From contig NZ_SBLB01000001.1 in the NCBI RefSeq assembly GCF_004138325.1, positions 868,001 to 932,000 of the forward strand: a DNA stretch of 64,000 bases. Direction: 5' to 3'. The number at the start of each line of letters is the position of its first letter. Positions within the stretch are counted from its first letter, which is position 1. Positions 17,356 through 26,815 of the stretch are shown here, one piece after another. The position numbers and the translations under genes were made by a program. The notes beneath the pieces are model-generated. The model had not been told where the DNA came from, did no database searches, and worked only from the letters and a program-made list of their open reading frames with translations. The DNA is from Spirosoma sordidisoli (lineage in GTDB: Bacteria > Bacteroidota > Bacteroidia > Cytophagales > Spirosomataceae).

Positions 17356-19485
17356 CTAGCGGACAAACGCCATGGCGACACCACCATCTACATTCAGCAC
17401 GTTGCCGGTCGATTTGTTGAGCAGCCCGCCCACAAAGGCGAAACACGCATTGGCAATATCGTCGGGCAGGATGATTTCATTGAGCAGCGTCCGTTTGGCA
17501 TAATAGGCGGGCAGCTCCTCGACCGGCACGCCATAGGCTTTGGCGCGTCCCTCGGCCCAGGCACCGGCCCATATTTTACTATCGGCAATGACGGCATCCG
17601 GATTGACCACGTTCACCCGAATATGGTCTTTACCCAGCTCGGCCGCGTTCAGCCGACTCAGGTGCAGCTGGGCCGCTTTAGCCGATCCGTAGCCGGCATT
17701 GTTAGGGCCAGACACCAGCGCATTTTTCGAGACTATGTTCAGCACGTCGCCCCCAATGCCCTGCTGGCGCATGATGTCGACCCCGGCCTGGGTAACCAGG
17801 AACTGCCCTTTTACGAGAATGTCGTACAGCAGGTCCCAGTCTTTCTCCGTATGTTCTTCGATGGGTTTGGAGATGGAGATACCGGCGCAGTTGACAACGA
17901 TATCGACGCCCCCGAACGCCAGGCTGGCGGTATCGAAGGCATCACGGATAGTAGACGCCACCGTTACGTCCAGAAGGGCCCGGGCGTGGGTGTCGCGACC
18001 GTACTGGCTGCTGAACTCGGCGTCGGCACCGGCCAGCCGGTCGGCATCGTTATCGTTCAGCACCACGCAGGCTCCCTCGTCGGCAAAGCGTTTGGCAATC
18101 GCCTTCCCGATACCGCCCGCACTGCCCGTAATCAGCGCCACCCGGCCCGTCAGCGGTCTAGGCTTGGGCATCCGCTGCAGCTTGGCTTCTTCCAGCAGCC
18201 AGTATTCGATGTTGAAGGCTTCCTGCCGGGGCAGTGAGGTGTACGACGAGATGGCTTCTGCCCCCCGCATTACGTTGATGGCGTTGATGTAAAATTCAGC
18301 CGCCACCCGAGCCGTCTGTTTGTCTTTGGCGAAGGTGAACATACCCACCCCCGGTAGCAGAATCACCACCGGGTTCCGGTCACGAATGGCCGGACTGTCG
18401 GGATGTTTACAGGCTTCGTAATAGGCAGTATAATCGGCGCGGTACTGCTCGAACTGACCGGTCAGATAGGTACGTAGGTCATCGGCCGGGCGCTGCGACA
18501 ATGATTCGACCGCTTCCAGCACCAGCGGCTTGATCTTGGTCCGCAGAAAATGGTCGGGGCAGCTGGTTCCCATCGGCGCCAGCCGGGCCAGATCGGTCGA
18601 GTTGATGAACGTCAGCACCCGCTCATCGTCGGTGAAGTGCCCCACCATGGGGCGTTCAGTCGAGCACAGCCCCCGCAGCAACGGAGCCAGCTGAGCCGCC
18701 TGCTGCTGACGCTGATCGGCAGGCAGTGACTCACGAATGGCCCCGCCAAAAGCGGGTCTGGTACTTTTTTCGTCCAGGTAGTTGGCACAGCGCTCGATGA
18801 TCTCGAGCGTGTTGACATAACTGTCGTAAGCCGTGTCGCCCCAGGTAAACAGGCCATGTGACCCCAGCATGATGCCGCGCAGGTTCGGATTTTCGGCTAC
18901 GCAGGCCGCCAGTTTCAGCCCCAGATCGAAGCCCGGACGCTGCCAGTCGACCCAGCCGATTTCCCCGTTGAACAGTTCCTGAGTAATGGCTCGACCGTCG
19001 GCCGCGGCCGCAATGGCAATGGCTGCGTCGGGGTGCAGGTGGTCGATGTGGTTGAAAGGCAGAAAAGCGTGCAGGGGCGTATCGATCGATGGCGCTTTCG
19101 ACGCCAGGTCGTAGATACAGTGGTTGAACAGCTCAACCATCTCGTCTTCATGAGCCAGGCCGCGGTATATCGTTTTCAGGGCATGGAGCCGATGCATATA
19201 CAGAGCCGCCAGCCCGCTTTTCTTCAGCGTGCCGATGTCGCCCCCCGACCCTTTCACCCACATCACCTCCGTCGACTGGCCGGTCAGCGGATCGGGGGCC
19301 ATGGCTTTGCAGGATGTGTTCCCTCCGCCGTAGTTGGTCAGCCGCAGGTCGGCCCCCAGCAGGTTAGAGCGATAAATGAGCAGCGCCACTTCCCGGTCGG
19401 GCTGGGGTAACGCATCGAACTGAGCGGCCCTGGTCTCATCCCAGAGGTAACTGACGTGGCGAAATGTATTCGGGGTTGCAATCAT
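17356..19485 (-). CDS. Bifunctional rhamnulose-1-phosphate aldolase / lactaldehyde dehydrogenase (RhaEW-type)
   Basis: 709 residues from the ATG at 19485. The N-terminal half is a class II aldolase (NYGGGNTSCKA; then HAFLPFNHIDHLHPDA, with zinc-binding His residues). The C-terminal 270 residues are a short-chain dehydrogenase (GRVALITGSAGGIGKAIAKRF; NAG motif as VNCAGIS; YGSAKAA with the catalytic Tyr and Lys). The fusion cleaves rhamnulose-1-phosphate to dihydroxyacetone phosphate and L-lactaldehyde and oxidises the aldehyde to L-lactate. It is 29 bp ahead of the isomerase gene and is the first structural gene after the GntR regulator. Confidence 0.92.
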   Translation of the reverse strand: MIATPNTFRHVSYLWDETRAAQFDALPQPDREVALLIYRSNLLGADLRLTNYGGGNTSCKAMAPDPLTGQSTEVMWVKGSGGDIGTLKKSGLAALYMHRLHALKTIYRGLAHEDEMVELFNHCIYDLASKAPSIDTPLHAFLPFNHIDHLHPDAAIAIAAAADGRAITQELFNGEIGWVDWQRPGFDLGLKLAACVAENPNLRGIMLGSHGLFTWGDTAYDSYVNTLEIIERCANYLDEKSTRPAFGGAIRESLPADQRQQQAAQLAPLLRGLCSTERPMVGHFTDDERVLTFINSTDLARLAPMGTSCPDHFLRTKIKPLVLEAVESLSQRPADDLRTYLTGQFEQYRADYTAYYEACKHPDSPAIRDRNPVVILLPGVGMFTFAKDKQTARVAAEFYINAINVMRGAEAISSYTSLPRQEAFNIEYWLLEEAKLQRMPKPRPLTGRVALITGSAGGIGKAIAKRFADEGACVVLNDNDADRLAGADAEFSSQYGRDTHARALLDVTVASTIRDAFDTASLAFGGVDIVVNCAGISISKPIEEHTEKDWDLLYDILVKGQFLVTQAGVDIMRQQGIGGDVLNIVSKNALVSGPNNAGYGSAKAAQLHLSRLNAAELGKDHIRVNVVNPDAVIADSKIWAGAWAEGRAKAYGVPVEELPAYYAKRTLLNEIILPDDIANACFAFVGGLLNKSTGNVLNVDGGVAMAFVR

Positions 19486-19607
19486 GAGTTCAATAAGTTG
19501 GCCCGACAAAGTAGCTGGGTTCGGGCGGGGTCACTTTCCTATACATGCCTACCACCTGACAAAGCAGGCCGGGTTCTTTAGACAGCCTCAACGGAGGGCT
19601 TACTTCC

Positions 19608-20630
19608 CTATAGCGACTGACGAACAATAAGCTGAAACGGGTTCTCGACCTGACGGCAGCTGTTCTCCAGAATCAGCTGGGCGGCTGTTCGGCCCATCTG
19701 CGCAAAATCAGTAGACATTACGGTGATACCGTCCAGCAGGATTTCTTTCAGGGGCGTTTCGTTATACGAAAGAATACCGACCTCCTGCCCTACCGAATAC
19801 GAGGTAGCCTTTATTTTCTTGATCAGCGTGACCAGATCATCTTCCATGATGTTGATATAGGCATTTCCACCCGTAATAACTTCGTTATCAATATCGTGTA
19901 TGACGTGGGCCGTAAAGTCATGTTCGTAACAGAACCGGTAAAAACCGTTCAGGATGGCGCGCGGGTGGTAACTCTGGGCCGGAAACAGCAGGTTCAGCGT
20001 CGTGTATTTACGCAGCAGCGGCAAGGCTTCGGTCAGCGCCTGCATGAGGTCTTTCTCAAAATTCTGCACCACGGCGGCATACTGACCCGATATCCCTTCG
20101 ATATGCTTATCGAGCACCAGCAGTTTATGCTTCGGTAACTGGTCGATAAGCAGCCGGGCCTGTTCGTCGCCGTTGAAAAAATGGCCGATGATGACATAAT
20201 GCGTATGCCGGGCACCTTCTTTCTCGAGCAGGGCTTTGAAAAGCCGGAAGTCGTTGTTATAAATGTAAAAGTCGATGGTAACGTCGGGCCCGACGGTCTC
20301 CACGAACGAATCGTAGATAATCTTCTTGTGAGCGCTTAACTTATTGAACAGCAGGAATATTTTCAGATTACGACCCACCGGCGAGTGGTTGATGTAATAA
20401 CCTTTCCCCTTTACGGCCACAATGATTTCCTGCTCTTTCAGCCGGTCGTAGGCCCGCTCAACGGTTCGCTTGGCCACGTTGAACTCGGCGCTGATTTCGT
20501 GAATCGACGGCAGCTTATCGCCCGGCCGACTGTCGCCATGCTCGATGCCTTCCACCACCGATTCATAGATCTGCTGGTATTTGGGGGTACTCGACTGGTC
20601 GTTGATCCGGATAAGCGATACGGTATTCAT
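19608..20630 (-). CDS. GntR-type transcriptional regulator with sugar-binding-like domain (rhamnose control)
   Basis: 340 residues from the ATG at 20630. The N-terminal winged helix reads YQQIYESVVEGIEHGDSRPGDKLPSIHEISAEFNVAKRTVERAYDRLKEQE, the GntR signature. A periplasmic-binding-protein-like effector domain fills the rest. An ATG six codons upstream would place an inverted repeat inside the coding region, so the shorter start is preferred. By position it should control both the downstream rhamnose operon and the divergent rhamnosidase, responding to rhamnose or a pathway intermediate (inference). Confidence 0.88.
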   Translation of the reverse strand: MNTVSLIRINDQSSTPKYQQIYESVVEGIEHGDSRPGDKLPSIHEISAEFNVAKRTVERAYDRLKEQEIIVAVKGKGYYINHSPVGRNLKIFLLFNKLSAHKKIIYDSFVETVGPDVTIDFYIYNNDFRLFKALLEKEGARHTHYVIIGHFFNGDEQARLLIDQLPKHKLLVLDKHIEGISGQYAAVVQNFEKDLMQALTEALPLLRKYTTLNLLFPAQSYHPRAILNGFYRFCYEHDFTAHVIHDIDNEVITGGNAYINIMEDDLVTLIKKIKATSYSVGQEVGILSYNETPLKEILLDGITVMSTDFAQMGRTAAQLILENSCRQVENPFQLIVRQSL

Positions 20631-20641
20631 GGCGCTAAATT

Positions 20642-20683
20642 TACTCATTCCAACAAAAAGTTTGGTTTTTATAGGAATGAGTA
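20642..20683. promoter_or_regulatory. Inverted repeat between GntR and rhamnosidase genes, candidate operator
   Basis: Arms TACTCATTCC (20642-20651) and GGAATGAGTA (20674-20683) are perfect 10-bp inverted repeats, 22 bp apart. They begin 12 bp upstream of the GntR start in the divergent intergenic region. The centre-to-centre spacing of about three helical turns would suit a dimer or a pair of dimers. A TAAATTTA sequence that could serve as -7 box for the GntR gene lies next to the left arm. Confidence 0.55.
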
Positions 20684-20759
20684 GGTAAGTTGACCGGCAG
20701 CAGCCCTACACATTTGGTCCGACTGCTACCGATCTGTAAACGATTGACTTTACGTACTT

Positions 20760-23507
20760 ATGAGACCTGCTGTATTGCTTATTGTGCTTAGTTTATGGCT
20801 TCATTCGCCCGTTCGGGCGCAACTCAGCCCCGTTGCTTTAACCTGCGAGCACCGCACCAATCCGCTGGGCCTCGACGAGGCAAAGCCCCGCCTGAGCTGG
20901 CAGCTGACCGGTAACGGACGCAACCTACGCCAAACCGCGTATCAAATCCAGACCTCGGACACGCCGACCTTCAAAAAACTGGGCTGGGACTCCGGCAAGA
21001 TACCATCCGATGCCTCGGTACTCCTTCCCTACGAAGGTCCGGCCCTGCGCTCGGGCCAGCGGGTCTACTGGCGAGTACGCGCCTACGACCAGGCTGGGAA
21101 AACAGGTCCGTGGAGTTCGGCTGCCTACTGGGAAATGGGGCTGCTAGCCTCTACCGACTGGCGGGCTACCTGGATCGAGCCCAATGATACCGTTAAAACG
21201 GGTGCCCCGGCCATTATGCTCCGAAAGCCGTTTTCGATCACAAAAAAAGTAGCGTCGGCCCGCGCCTACGCTACCGCCCATGGCATGTACGAACTCCGGC
21301 TCAACGGCCAGCGCGTCAGCGATGAACTGCTGGCGCCGGGCTGGACGGTTTATCCCAAACGGCTTCAGTATCAGGTATACGACATAACCAGCCAACTCCG
21401 CACCGGCGCCAATGTGGTGGGAGCGCAGATTGGCGAAGGCTGGTATGCCGGCGTGATCGGGTTTACGAATAACGCGAAGTACTACGGCAACAGACTCGGC
21501 TTACTGGCTCAGCTGGTTATCCGGTATACCGATGGCACCACCGACGTGATCGGCACCGATGGCAGCTGGCAGTACAGCACCAACGGCCCCATCCGGCAGT
21601 CGGAACTGTACGACGGTGAAACCTACGACGCCCGCCTGAGCCGGGCAGGCTGGGATGCACCGGGAACAGGTTCGGGAGGGGCTGACTGGTCGGCGGTGCG
21701 CGTTGCCAGCTATCCGCTTACCAACCTGCGGGCTACCGTCAGCGAGCCCGTTCGGCGGCAGGAAGAGCTGAAACCCCAGCGTATTTTCCGGACACCATCG
21801 GGCACACTAGTGGCAGACTTTGGCCAGAACATGACCGGCTGGATTCGGTTGCGGGTGAGCGGCCCGGCGGGCACAACGGTACGCATCCGCCATGCCGAAG
21901 TGCTCGACAAGAAAGGAGAGTTTTACACCACTAACCTGCGCGAGGCCAAACAGGAACTGGCCTACACCCTCAGCGGCAGCGGCAACGAAGTCTACGAGCC
22001 TCATTTTACCTTTATGGGATTCCGGTACGTAGCCGTCGACGGATTCCCGGGCGAGCTGAAACCGGAGCACCTGACCGGCGTCGTGATCCATACCGACATG
22101 CCACTCACGGGCCGGTTCGAGTGCTCCAGTGCGCTGATCAATCAGCTGCAACGCAATATCGAATGGGGACAGAAAGGCAACTTCGTCGACGTACCGACGG
22201 ACTGTCCGCAGCGCGACGAACGACTCGGCTGGACCGGCGATGCGCAGGCTTTCTGCCGCACGGCGGGATTCAACCGGGGGGTGGCGGCTCTGTTTACCCG
22301 CTGGCTGGCCGACGTGGCCGCCGATCAAAGTGCCGAAGGCGCCGTGCCGTTTGTGGTGCCCGACATCCTGAGCCGGGTCGATCCGAAGACGGGCAACCGC
22401 GAGGTAGCCACCTCGGCAGGCTGGGGCGACATCGCCACCATTGGCCCCTGGACCATGTACAACCTCTACGGCGACCGGCGGCTGCTCGAAACCCAGTACC
22501 CCAGCATGAAAGCGTATGTCGACTACATCCGGAAGAAAGCCGGGGTCGCCAACATCTGGAAGAGCGGCAGCGTCTTCGGCGACTGGCTGTTCTACAAACC
22601 ACACATGTACAGTCATACCGAACCCGACGGCTATACCAATGGCGACATGATTGCCACCGCGTTCTATGCCTACTCGACCGATCTGCTCCGCAAGGCGGCT
22701 ACGGTACTGGGCAAGACCGACGATGCCCGGCAGTATGGCGACCTGTTCGAGTCGATCAAAGCTACCTTTCAGCGGGAGTACGTCACGCCCTCGGGTCGTA
22801 TCGCGTCAGACTCGCAAACGGCTTACGTGCTGGCGCTTAACTTCAACCTGCTGGCCGACGAGCTGCGGCCGCTGGCCACCCAGCACCTCGTCAACGACAT
22901 CAAAAGCCGCAAAAATCACCTCTCGACCGGCTTCCTGGGTACGCCCTATCTCTGCCACGTTCTGTCGGACAATGGGTTTACCGATGTGGGCTACGATCTA
23001 CTGCTGCAGGAAACCTATCCTTCCTGGCTGTATCCCGTTCGGATGGGGGCAACAACGATCTGGGAGCGCTGGGACGGCATCAAACCCGACAGCACCTTTC
23101 AGGATGAGGGCATGAACTCGTTCAACCACTACGCCTACGGTGCTATCGGCGACTGGATGTACCGCGTTGTGACGGGGATCGAACTTGGCCAGCCGGGTTA
23201 TAAGCAAATCCGGATTCAGCCACAGCCAACCGACCGGCTGACCTTTGCCAAAGCGGCCATGAAGAGTTCTTACGGCGACATCGAGTCGGGCTGGGAGCGG
23301 AAAGACGGTCAGCTGGTGATTCGGATCAGGGTACCGGCCAACACGACAGCCCTGATCCGGCTACCCCGCGCCGAAGCCGCCACCGTTACCGAGAGTGGCA
23401 AACCGCTCGCCCAGGTTCCCGACTGCCGAAACGTCACGCCCGACAAAGGGTCGCTGGCGATGGAAGTCGGATCGGGTGAGTACACGTTCACCTATCCCGA
23501 GAAATAA
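20760..23507 (+). CDS. Secreted alpha-L-rhamnosidase, GH78
   Basis: 915 residues with a signal peptide (1-20, cleavage after VRA). Domains in order: an N-terminal fibronectin-like domain (about 25-130), a rhamnosidase N-terminal beta domain (150-330), a concanavalin-like domain, and then the (alpha/alpha)6 barrel. It carries DVPTDCPQRDERLGWTGDA, with Glu487 as likely general acid, and TIWERWDG near 765-771, with Glu as likely base. It releases terminal L-rhamnose from plant or bacterial glycans outside the cytoplasm, feeding the divergent rhamnose operon. The long stable frame and clear family motifs leave little doubt. No T9SS tail is seen. Confidence 0.95.
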   Translation: MRPAVLLIVLSLWLHSPVRAQLSPVALTCEHRTNPLGLDEAKPRLSWQLTGNGRNLRQTAYQIQTSDTPTFKKLGWDSGKIPSDASVLLPYEGPALRSGQRVYWRVRAYDQAGKTGPWSSAAYWEMGLLASTDWRATWIEPNDTVKTGAPAIMLRKPFSITKKVASARAYATAHGMYELRLNGQRVSDELLAPGWTVYPKRLQYQVYDITSQLRTGANVVGAQIGEGWYAGVIGFTNNAKYYGNRLGLLAQLVIRYTDGTTDVIGTDGSWQYSTNGPIRQSELYDGETYDARLSRAGWDAPGTGSGGADWSAVRVASYPLTNLRATVSEPVRRQEELKPQRIFRTPSGTLVADFGQNMTGWIRLRVSGPAGTTVRIRHAEVLDKKGEFYTTNLREAKQELAYTLSGSGNEVYEPHFTFMGFRYVAVDGFPGELKPEHLTGVVIHTDMPLTGRFECSSALINQLQRNIEWGQKGNFVDVPTDCPQRDERLGWTGDAQAFCRTAGFNRGVAALFTRWLADVAADQSAEGAVPFVVPDILSRVDPKTGNREVATSAGWGDIATIGPWTMYNLYGDRRLLETQYPSMKAYVDYIRKKAGVANIWKSGSVFGDWLFYKPHMYSHTEPDGYTNGDMIATAFYAYSTDLLRKAATVLGKTDDARQYGDLFESIKATFQREYVTPSGRIASDSQTAYVLALNFNLLADELRPLATQHLVNDIKSRKNHLSTGFLGTPYLCHVLSDNGFTDVGYDLLLQETYPSWLYPVRMGATTIWERWDGIKPDSTFQDEGMNSFNHYAYGAIGDWMYRVVTGIELGQPGYKQIRIQPQPTDRLTFAKAAMKSSYGDIESGWERKDGQLVIRIRVPANTTALIRLPRAEAATVTESGKPLAQVPDCRNVTPDKGSLAMEVGSGEYTFTYPEK

Positions 23508-23520
23508 CCCATCCGGTGCT

Positions 23521-23627
23521 GTAGGTGTGGTATGTATAGCAACATTGATGCGTAACATCGTCAAGCGCCGTAGGTGCGGCATGGGTATGGATGTGCATCG
23601 ACGCGGTTATGAACATGCCGCACCTAC
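23521..23627. repeat. Three copies of a 14-bp motif, two forming a hairpin
   Basis: GTAGGTGCGGCATG occurs at 23570-23583 and, inverted, at 23614-23627. A degenerate direct copy (GTAGGTGTGGTATG) lies at 23521-23534. The inverted pair could form a hairpin with a 30-nt loop between the convergent rhamnosidase and radical SAM genes. It may act as a bidirectional transcription stop or be a REP-like dispersed repeat; no T-run follows. Confidence 0.6.
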
Positions 23628-23693
23628 CGCGCCGGGCTGGCATGTGGAGCTGCCGGGCGCGGCTAATACAATGCCTTGACTGCGTAACTGCTG

Positions 23694-24719
23694 CTAATCG
23701 GCCCAGACCTTTGTTCCTTCGGTGCAATTGCGGCACATCTCGATGTCGGAACGGGACCGGAGCAGCGTTTGCCGGAAATCGTGGTAGGCCGGACCGTGCC
23801 AGAGATCGGCAAACGATTCGATTTGGAGATCACCCAGCCGGTGGTGCGCATCTTTATCGAAGCAACAGGGTACCACCAGCCCATCCCAGGTGATGACGCA
23901 CGAATGCCACATCTTCCAGCAATGGTCGCCAAAGCCGTTTTTGATGCGGTACGTTCCGTCGGCCTGTGCCGCATACCGGCTGTACTGGTCCAGCGTCGGA
24001 ATCAGGTCCGACCCATGTTCGTAGTCGTAGATCTGCGCGGTTTTGAGGCCCACCTCGTCGACGCCCAGTTCGCGGGCCAGCTTCTTCACCTCCGCAATCT
24101 GGTGCTCGTTGGGCTTCACAACCAGGAACTGGAATACGACATGGGGCGTGCGAGACTTCAGCTCTTTCTTCCAGCGCAGGATATTCTTCGTGCCTTCGAG
24201 TACCTTTTCCAGCCGGCCGCCCACCCGATACTGCTGGTATACCTCCTGGGTTGTACCATCGATGCTGATGATCAGCCGATCCAGGCCCGACTCCACCGTT
24301 TTACGGGCGTTCGCGTCGGTCAGGTAGTGAGCATTGGTACTCGTAGCCGTGTAGATTTTACGGTCGGTAGCGTACCGGACCAGCTCCAGAAACTGCGGAT
24401 GCAGATACGGCTCGCCCTGAAAATAGAAGATCAGATACAACAGCGTTTCATGCAGCTCGTCGATCGTTCGTTTATAGAGGTCCTCGCCGAGCATACCCGT
24501 AGGCCGCGTGAAAGAACGGAGGCCGCTGGGGCATTCGGGGCAGCGCAGGTTGCAGGAGGTAGTTGGCTCAAACGACACCGACATAGGCAGTCCTCTGTGT
24601 ACAGACTGCCCCGTTTGCCGCGATCGGTAATAACTCGACACCACCTTCAGCGCGTTCGCTACGCGTTTGGGCGTCAGTTTGGACGCAAAATTAAGGCCGT
24701 CGAGTACGTTGCGATTCAT
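23694..24719 (-). CDS. Radical SAM / SPASM domain protein
   Basis: 341 residues. The radical SAM cluster motif CNLRCPEC lies at about 57-64, followed by GEPYLHPQFLEL and ISIDG. The C-terminal SPASM-type cysteines include DHCWKMWHSCVITWDGLVVPCCFD and a final CRNC. SPASM proteins bind extra Fe-S clusters and modify peptides or act as anaerobic maturases. No peptide substrate gene is apparent next door. It is monocistronic, ending near the hairpin repeat, and its start codon follows a TACCTTTA box by only 4 nt, which suggests a leaderless transcript. Confidence 0.88.
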   Translation of the reverse strand: MNRNVLDGLNFASKLTPKRVANALKVVSSYYRSRQTGQSVHRGLPMSVSFEPTTSCNLRCPECPSGLRSFTRPTGMLGEDLYKRTIDELHETLLYLIFYFQGEPYLHPQFLELVRYATDRKIYTATSTNAHYLTDANARKTVESGLDRLIISIDGTTQEVYQQYRVGGRLEKVLEGTKNILRWKKELKSRTPHVVFQFLVVKPNEHQIAEVKKLARELGVDEVGLKTAQIYDYEHGSDLIPTLDQYSRYAAQADGTYRIKNGFGDHCWKMWHSCVITWDGLVVPCCFDKDAHHRLGDLQIESFADLWHGPAYHDFRQTLLRSRSDIEMCRNCTEGTKVWAD

Positions 24720-24723
24720 CAGG

Positions 24724-24731
24724 TAAAGGTA
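24724..24731 (-). promoter_or_regulatory. -7 box immediately upstream of the radical SAM start
   Basis: On the minus strand the sequence is TACCTTTA-CCTG-ATG. It matches the Bacteroidota -7 consensus TAnnTTTG in seven of eight positions' pattern (last base A) and leaves only 4 nt before the start codon, so transcription would begin at or next to the ATG. Confidence 0.45.
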
Positions 24732-24766
24732 CGTGCTGAACGGTTCTTAACCCACCATTCTCCCGG

Positions 24767-26755
24767 CTATTCGCCCGCTTCAAGCCGCCAGACCCGGCAG
24801 CCGGCCTCGTCGAAAACAACATCACCGGGGGGCAGGCCCGTCAGATCCGTCTCCGTTAGCTGGCCGGTCATGCTGGCGGCAAAGGCATAGTCGCTATCCT
24901 CAACGTGCGTCCAGGCAATGTAAGACTGACCGTCAGCCGGCCCCACGAGCCAGCGCGTGTCCCGGCCCTGAATAGCCGGCCACACCTGTTCGGCAAACTG
25001 ACGGATACGGGTAATGGCGGCAAACTGATCGGCATTTTCGCCCCAGACAAACGGGCCGTGTGTCACCTTATCGGGTTCGCGGTCATCCTCGATCCGGAAC
25101 ACGTAGAGCTTGGTATATTCTTCGTTGGCTCCGCGCTCGTCGTGCTGGTTACGCACTTCAAAACCCAGCCCCGTATAGCTAGGCCAGTCGGTCAGGAACA
25201 GCGCCGTAAAGTAGCGGAACAGATTGCCCGTCCGGTAAAATGCATCGAAGCGCGGGTCGTCCTTATCGGCGGTCATTACAGTAAAATTCGGCGCAAACCG
25301 GCGCACCTGACGGTACTGATCATACAAAGCAAACTGCCCCACGAACGCATCGGAACCAACGACCAGCGACTGAAGATCGCCCAGGGTCGAGTCGGCTTCG
25401 ATGGCATCGAGGTGGTCGAGTTCGTCACCGTAGCCCATCACATCGGGCGGGGCCAGGAACGTTTCTGCGAAGAACGCGAAATACGGAACGCCGTTGCCCC
25501 GAACGTAGCGTTTGATGGACCGGAGCGGGTCGTAATAATGCCCGATCATGTCGGGTACGCCATCCGGCCGCATCTGCACATGGGCCATGTCGCCCCGCAT
25601 GAAATCGAAGTTATAGGTTCGCTGGCAGTCGTGTACGCGCCGGCAGATGTAATCCCAGGCGGCATAGTTGGGCCGGTCGAAGTCAAGCTCCCATTTTTCG
25701 TTATTGTCTTTCGACTCGTAGAAGCGGTACCGGGCCAGCGGACCAAACACCCTCGACATCGGCTGCGGCCGATCGAACGCGTACTGGTACCAGCGCTGTC
25801 CGAAGTCATCGATTACGAAATCGATTGGGTCGATATGCAGGCCCCGATACGGCGGTCCCATGGTCATGGGCAGGGTTTCGTATCCCTGTGCGACCAGATG
25901 CCGGATCAGCGCCAGTCGGCGGTTCAGGCGCCCGCCATAGTCGGCCGGGTTACCAAACAGCATCCGCACCCGCTGCTCATCCGTCAGCAGCAGATGGGGT
26001 CCGTCGGGCCGGTTGGAAGCAAAGAACGCATCTTTGGCAAAGTTCAGCGGGCTACCATCAGCCGCTCCCTGATACCGCAGAAACTGCCAGATGGCTTCTT
26101 CCACGTAGCGGTACACGTTACTGGTATGGTCAACGATGCGCGCCTTGTCGCGGTGTACCCACTCGAACAGCGACGGGTGGGTCAGCACCATCTCCGAAAA
26201 CCGGTCGGTATGCGGAATAACGTCCATCCCCACCGTGCGACCCGTAGCATGGAGGAGGTTGATGACAGCCTTCAGCTGCTTCTCTACCGTATTGAGCGCG
26301 GGCACATACTGGGCCAGGTCGGTATCGAAAAACTCCGGATTGATCTGCCAGCTGACCATGCCGTACAGGCTCCCGACCACGCCCGGCTCCCAGATCGGCA
26401 GCAGGTGGATACTGTCGTGGCAGGCGGGCAGGGTCAGGGTATACTGCACCGTTTTCCAGAAGGACCCGATCGTCCGGACGTTTACGCCCACCATATTGCT
26501 CTGTTTCAGCCAGCTGCCATCGGCTTCGCGGGCTACAGGGCTGGGTATGGTCTCGGCGGGGTCGAGCGCCCGACGCAGCAGGTCGGTGCCCAGCCGCTTG
26601 TGCAGCAGGTCAAGGGTCTGATAGACCGAAAACTGAACGGCGGTCTGGGGTAATAAACCGGGTATGAATGACGATCGGCCCGACAGGTAGGCGTCCGTAT
26701 GGGTGGCATGTTGTTGTTGCCAGTCGGCTATCAGTTCGCTGAGGGTTGTAGGCAT
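24767..26755 (-). CDS. GH13-like (alpha-amylase superfamily) protein, cytoplasmic
   Basis: 662 residues, no signal peptide. Alpha-amylase-type conserved regions can be recognised in a TIM barrel. Region I is DVIPHTD (178-184), region II is FDFMRGDMAH (383-392, with a likely nucleophile Asp), region III is FFAETF (428-433, Glu431 as acid), and region IV is near FEVRNQHDE. Regions are divergent from classic amylases, so the substrate and even hydrolysis versus transfer are open. It lies divergent to the flavin reductase gene, 60 bp apart, and has a -7 box 4 nt from its start. Confidence 0.65.
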   Translation of the reverse strand: MPTTLSELIADWQQQHATHTDAYLSGRSSFIPGLLPQTAVQFSVYQTLDLLHKRLGTDLLRRALDPAETIPSPVAREADGSWLKQSNMVGVNVRTIGSFWKTVQYTLTLPACHDSIHLLPIWEPGVVGSLYGMVSWQINPEFFDTDLAQYVPALNTVEKQLKAVINLLHATGRTVGMDVIPHTDRFSEMVLTHPSLFEWVHRDKARIVDHTSNVYRYVEEAIWQFLRYQGAADGSPLNFAKDAFFASNRPDGPHLLLTDEQRVRMLFGNPADYGGRLNRRLALIRHLVAQGYETLPMTMGPPYRGLHIDPIDFVIDDFGQRWYQYAFDRPQPMSRVFGPLARYRFYESKDNNEKWELDFDRPNYAAWDYICRRVHDCQRTYNFDFMRGDMAHVQMRPDGVPDMIGHYYDPLRSIKRYVRGNGVPYFAFFAETFLAPPDVMGYGDELDHLDAIEADSTLGDLQSLVVGSDAFVGQFALYDQYRQVRRFAPNFTVMTADKDDPRFDAFYRTGNLFRYFTALFLTDWPSYTGLGFEVRNQHDERGANEEYTKLYVFRIEDDREPDKVTHGPFVWGENADQFAAITRIRQFAEQVWPAIQGRDTRWLVGPADGQSYIAWTHVEDSDYAFAASMTGQLTETDLTGLPPGDVVFDEAGCRVWRLEAGE

Positions 26756-26759
26756 GGGG

Positions 26760-26767
26760 CAAATGTA
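26760..26767 (-). promoter_or_regulatory. -7 box immediately upstream of the GH13-like start
   Basis: Minus-strand TACATTTG-CCCC-ATG: a full match to TAnnTTTG, 4 nt before the start codon. A short inverted repeat GGTTTT-CAC-AAAACC (26772-26786) sits just upstream in the divergent spacer. Confidence 0.55.
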
Positions 26768-26815
26768 AAACGGTTTTCACAAAACCAAATGTCAGCTTTG
26801 TTTGTCATGCTTAGT

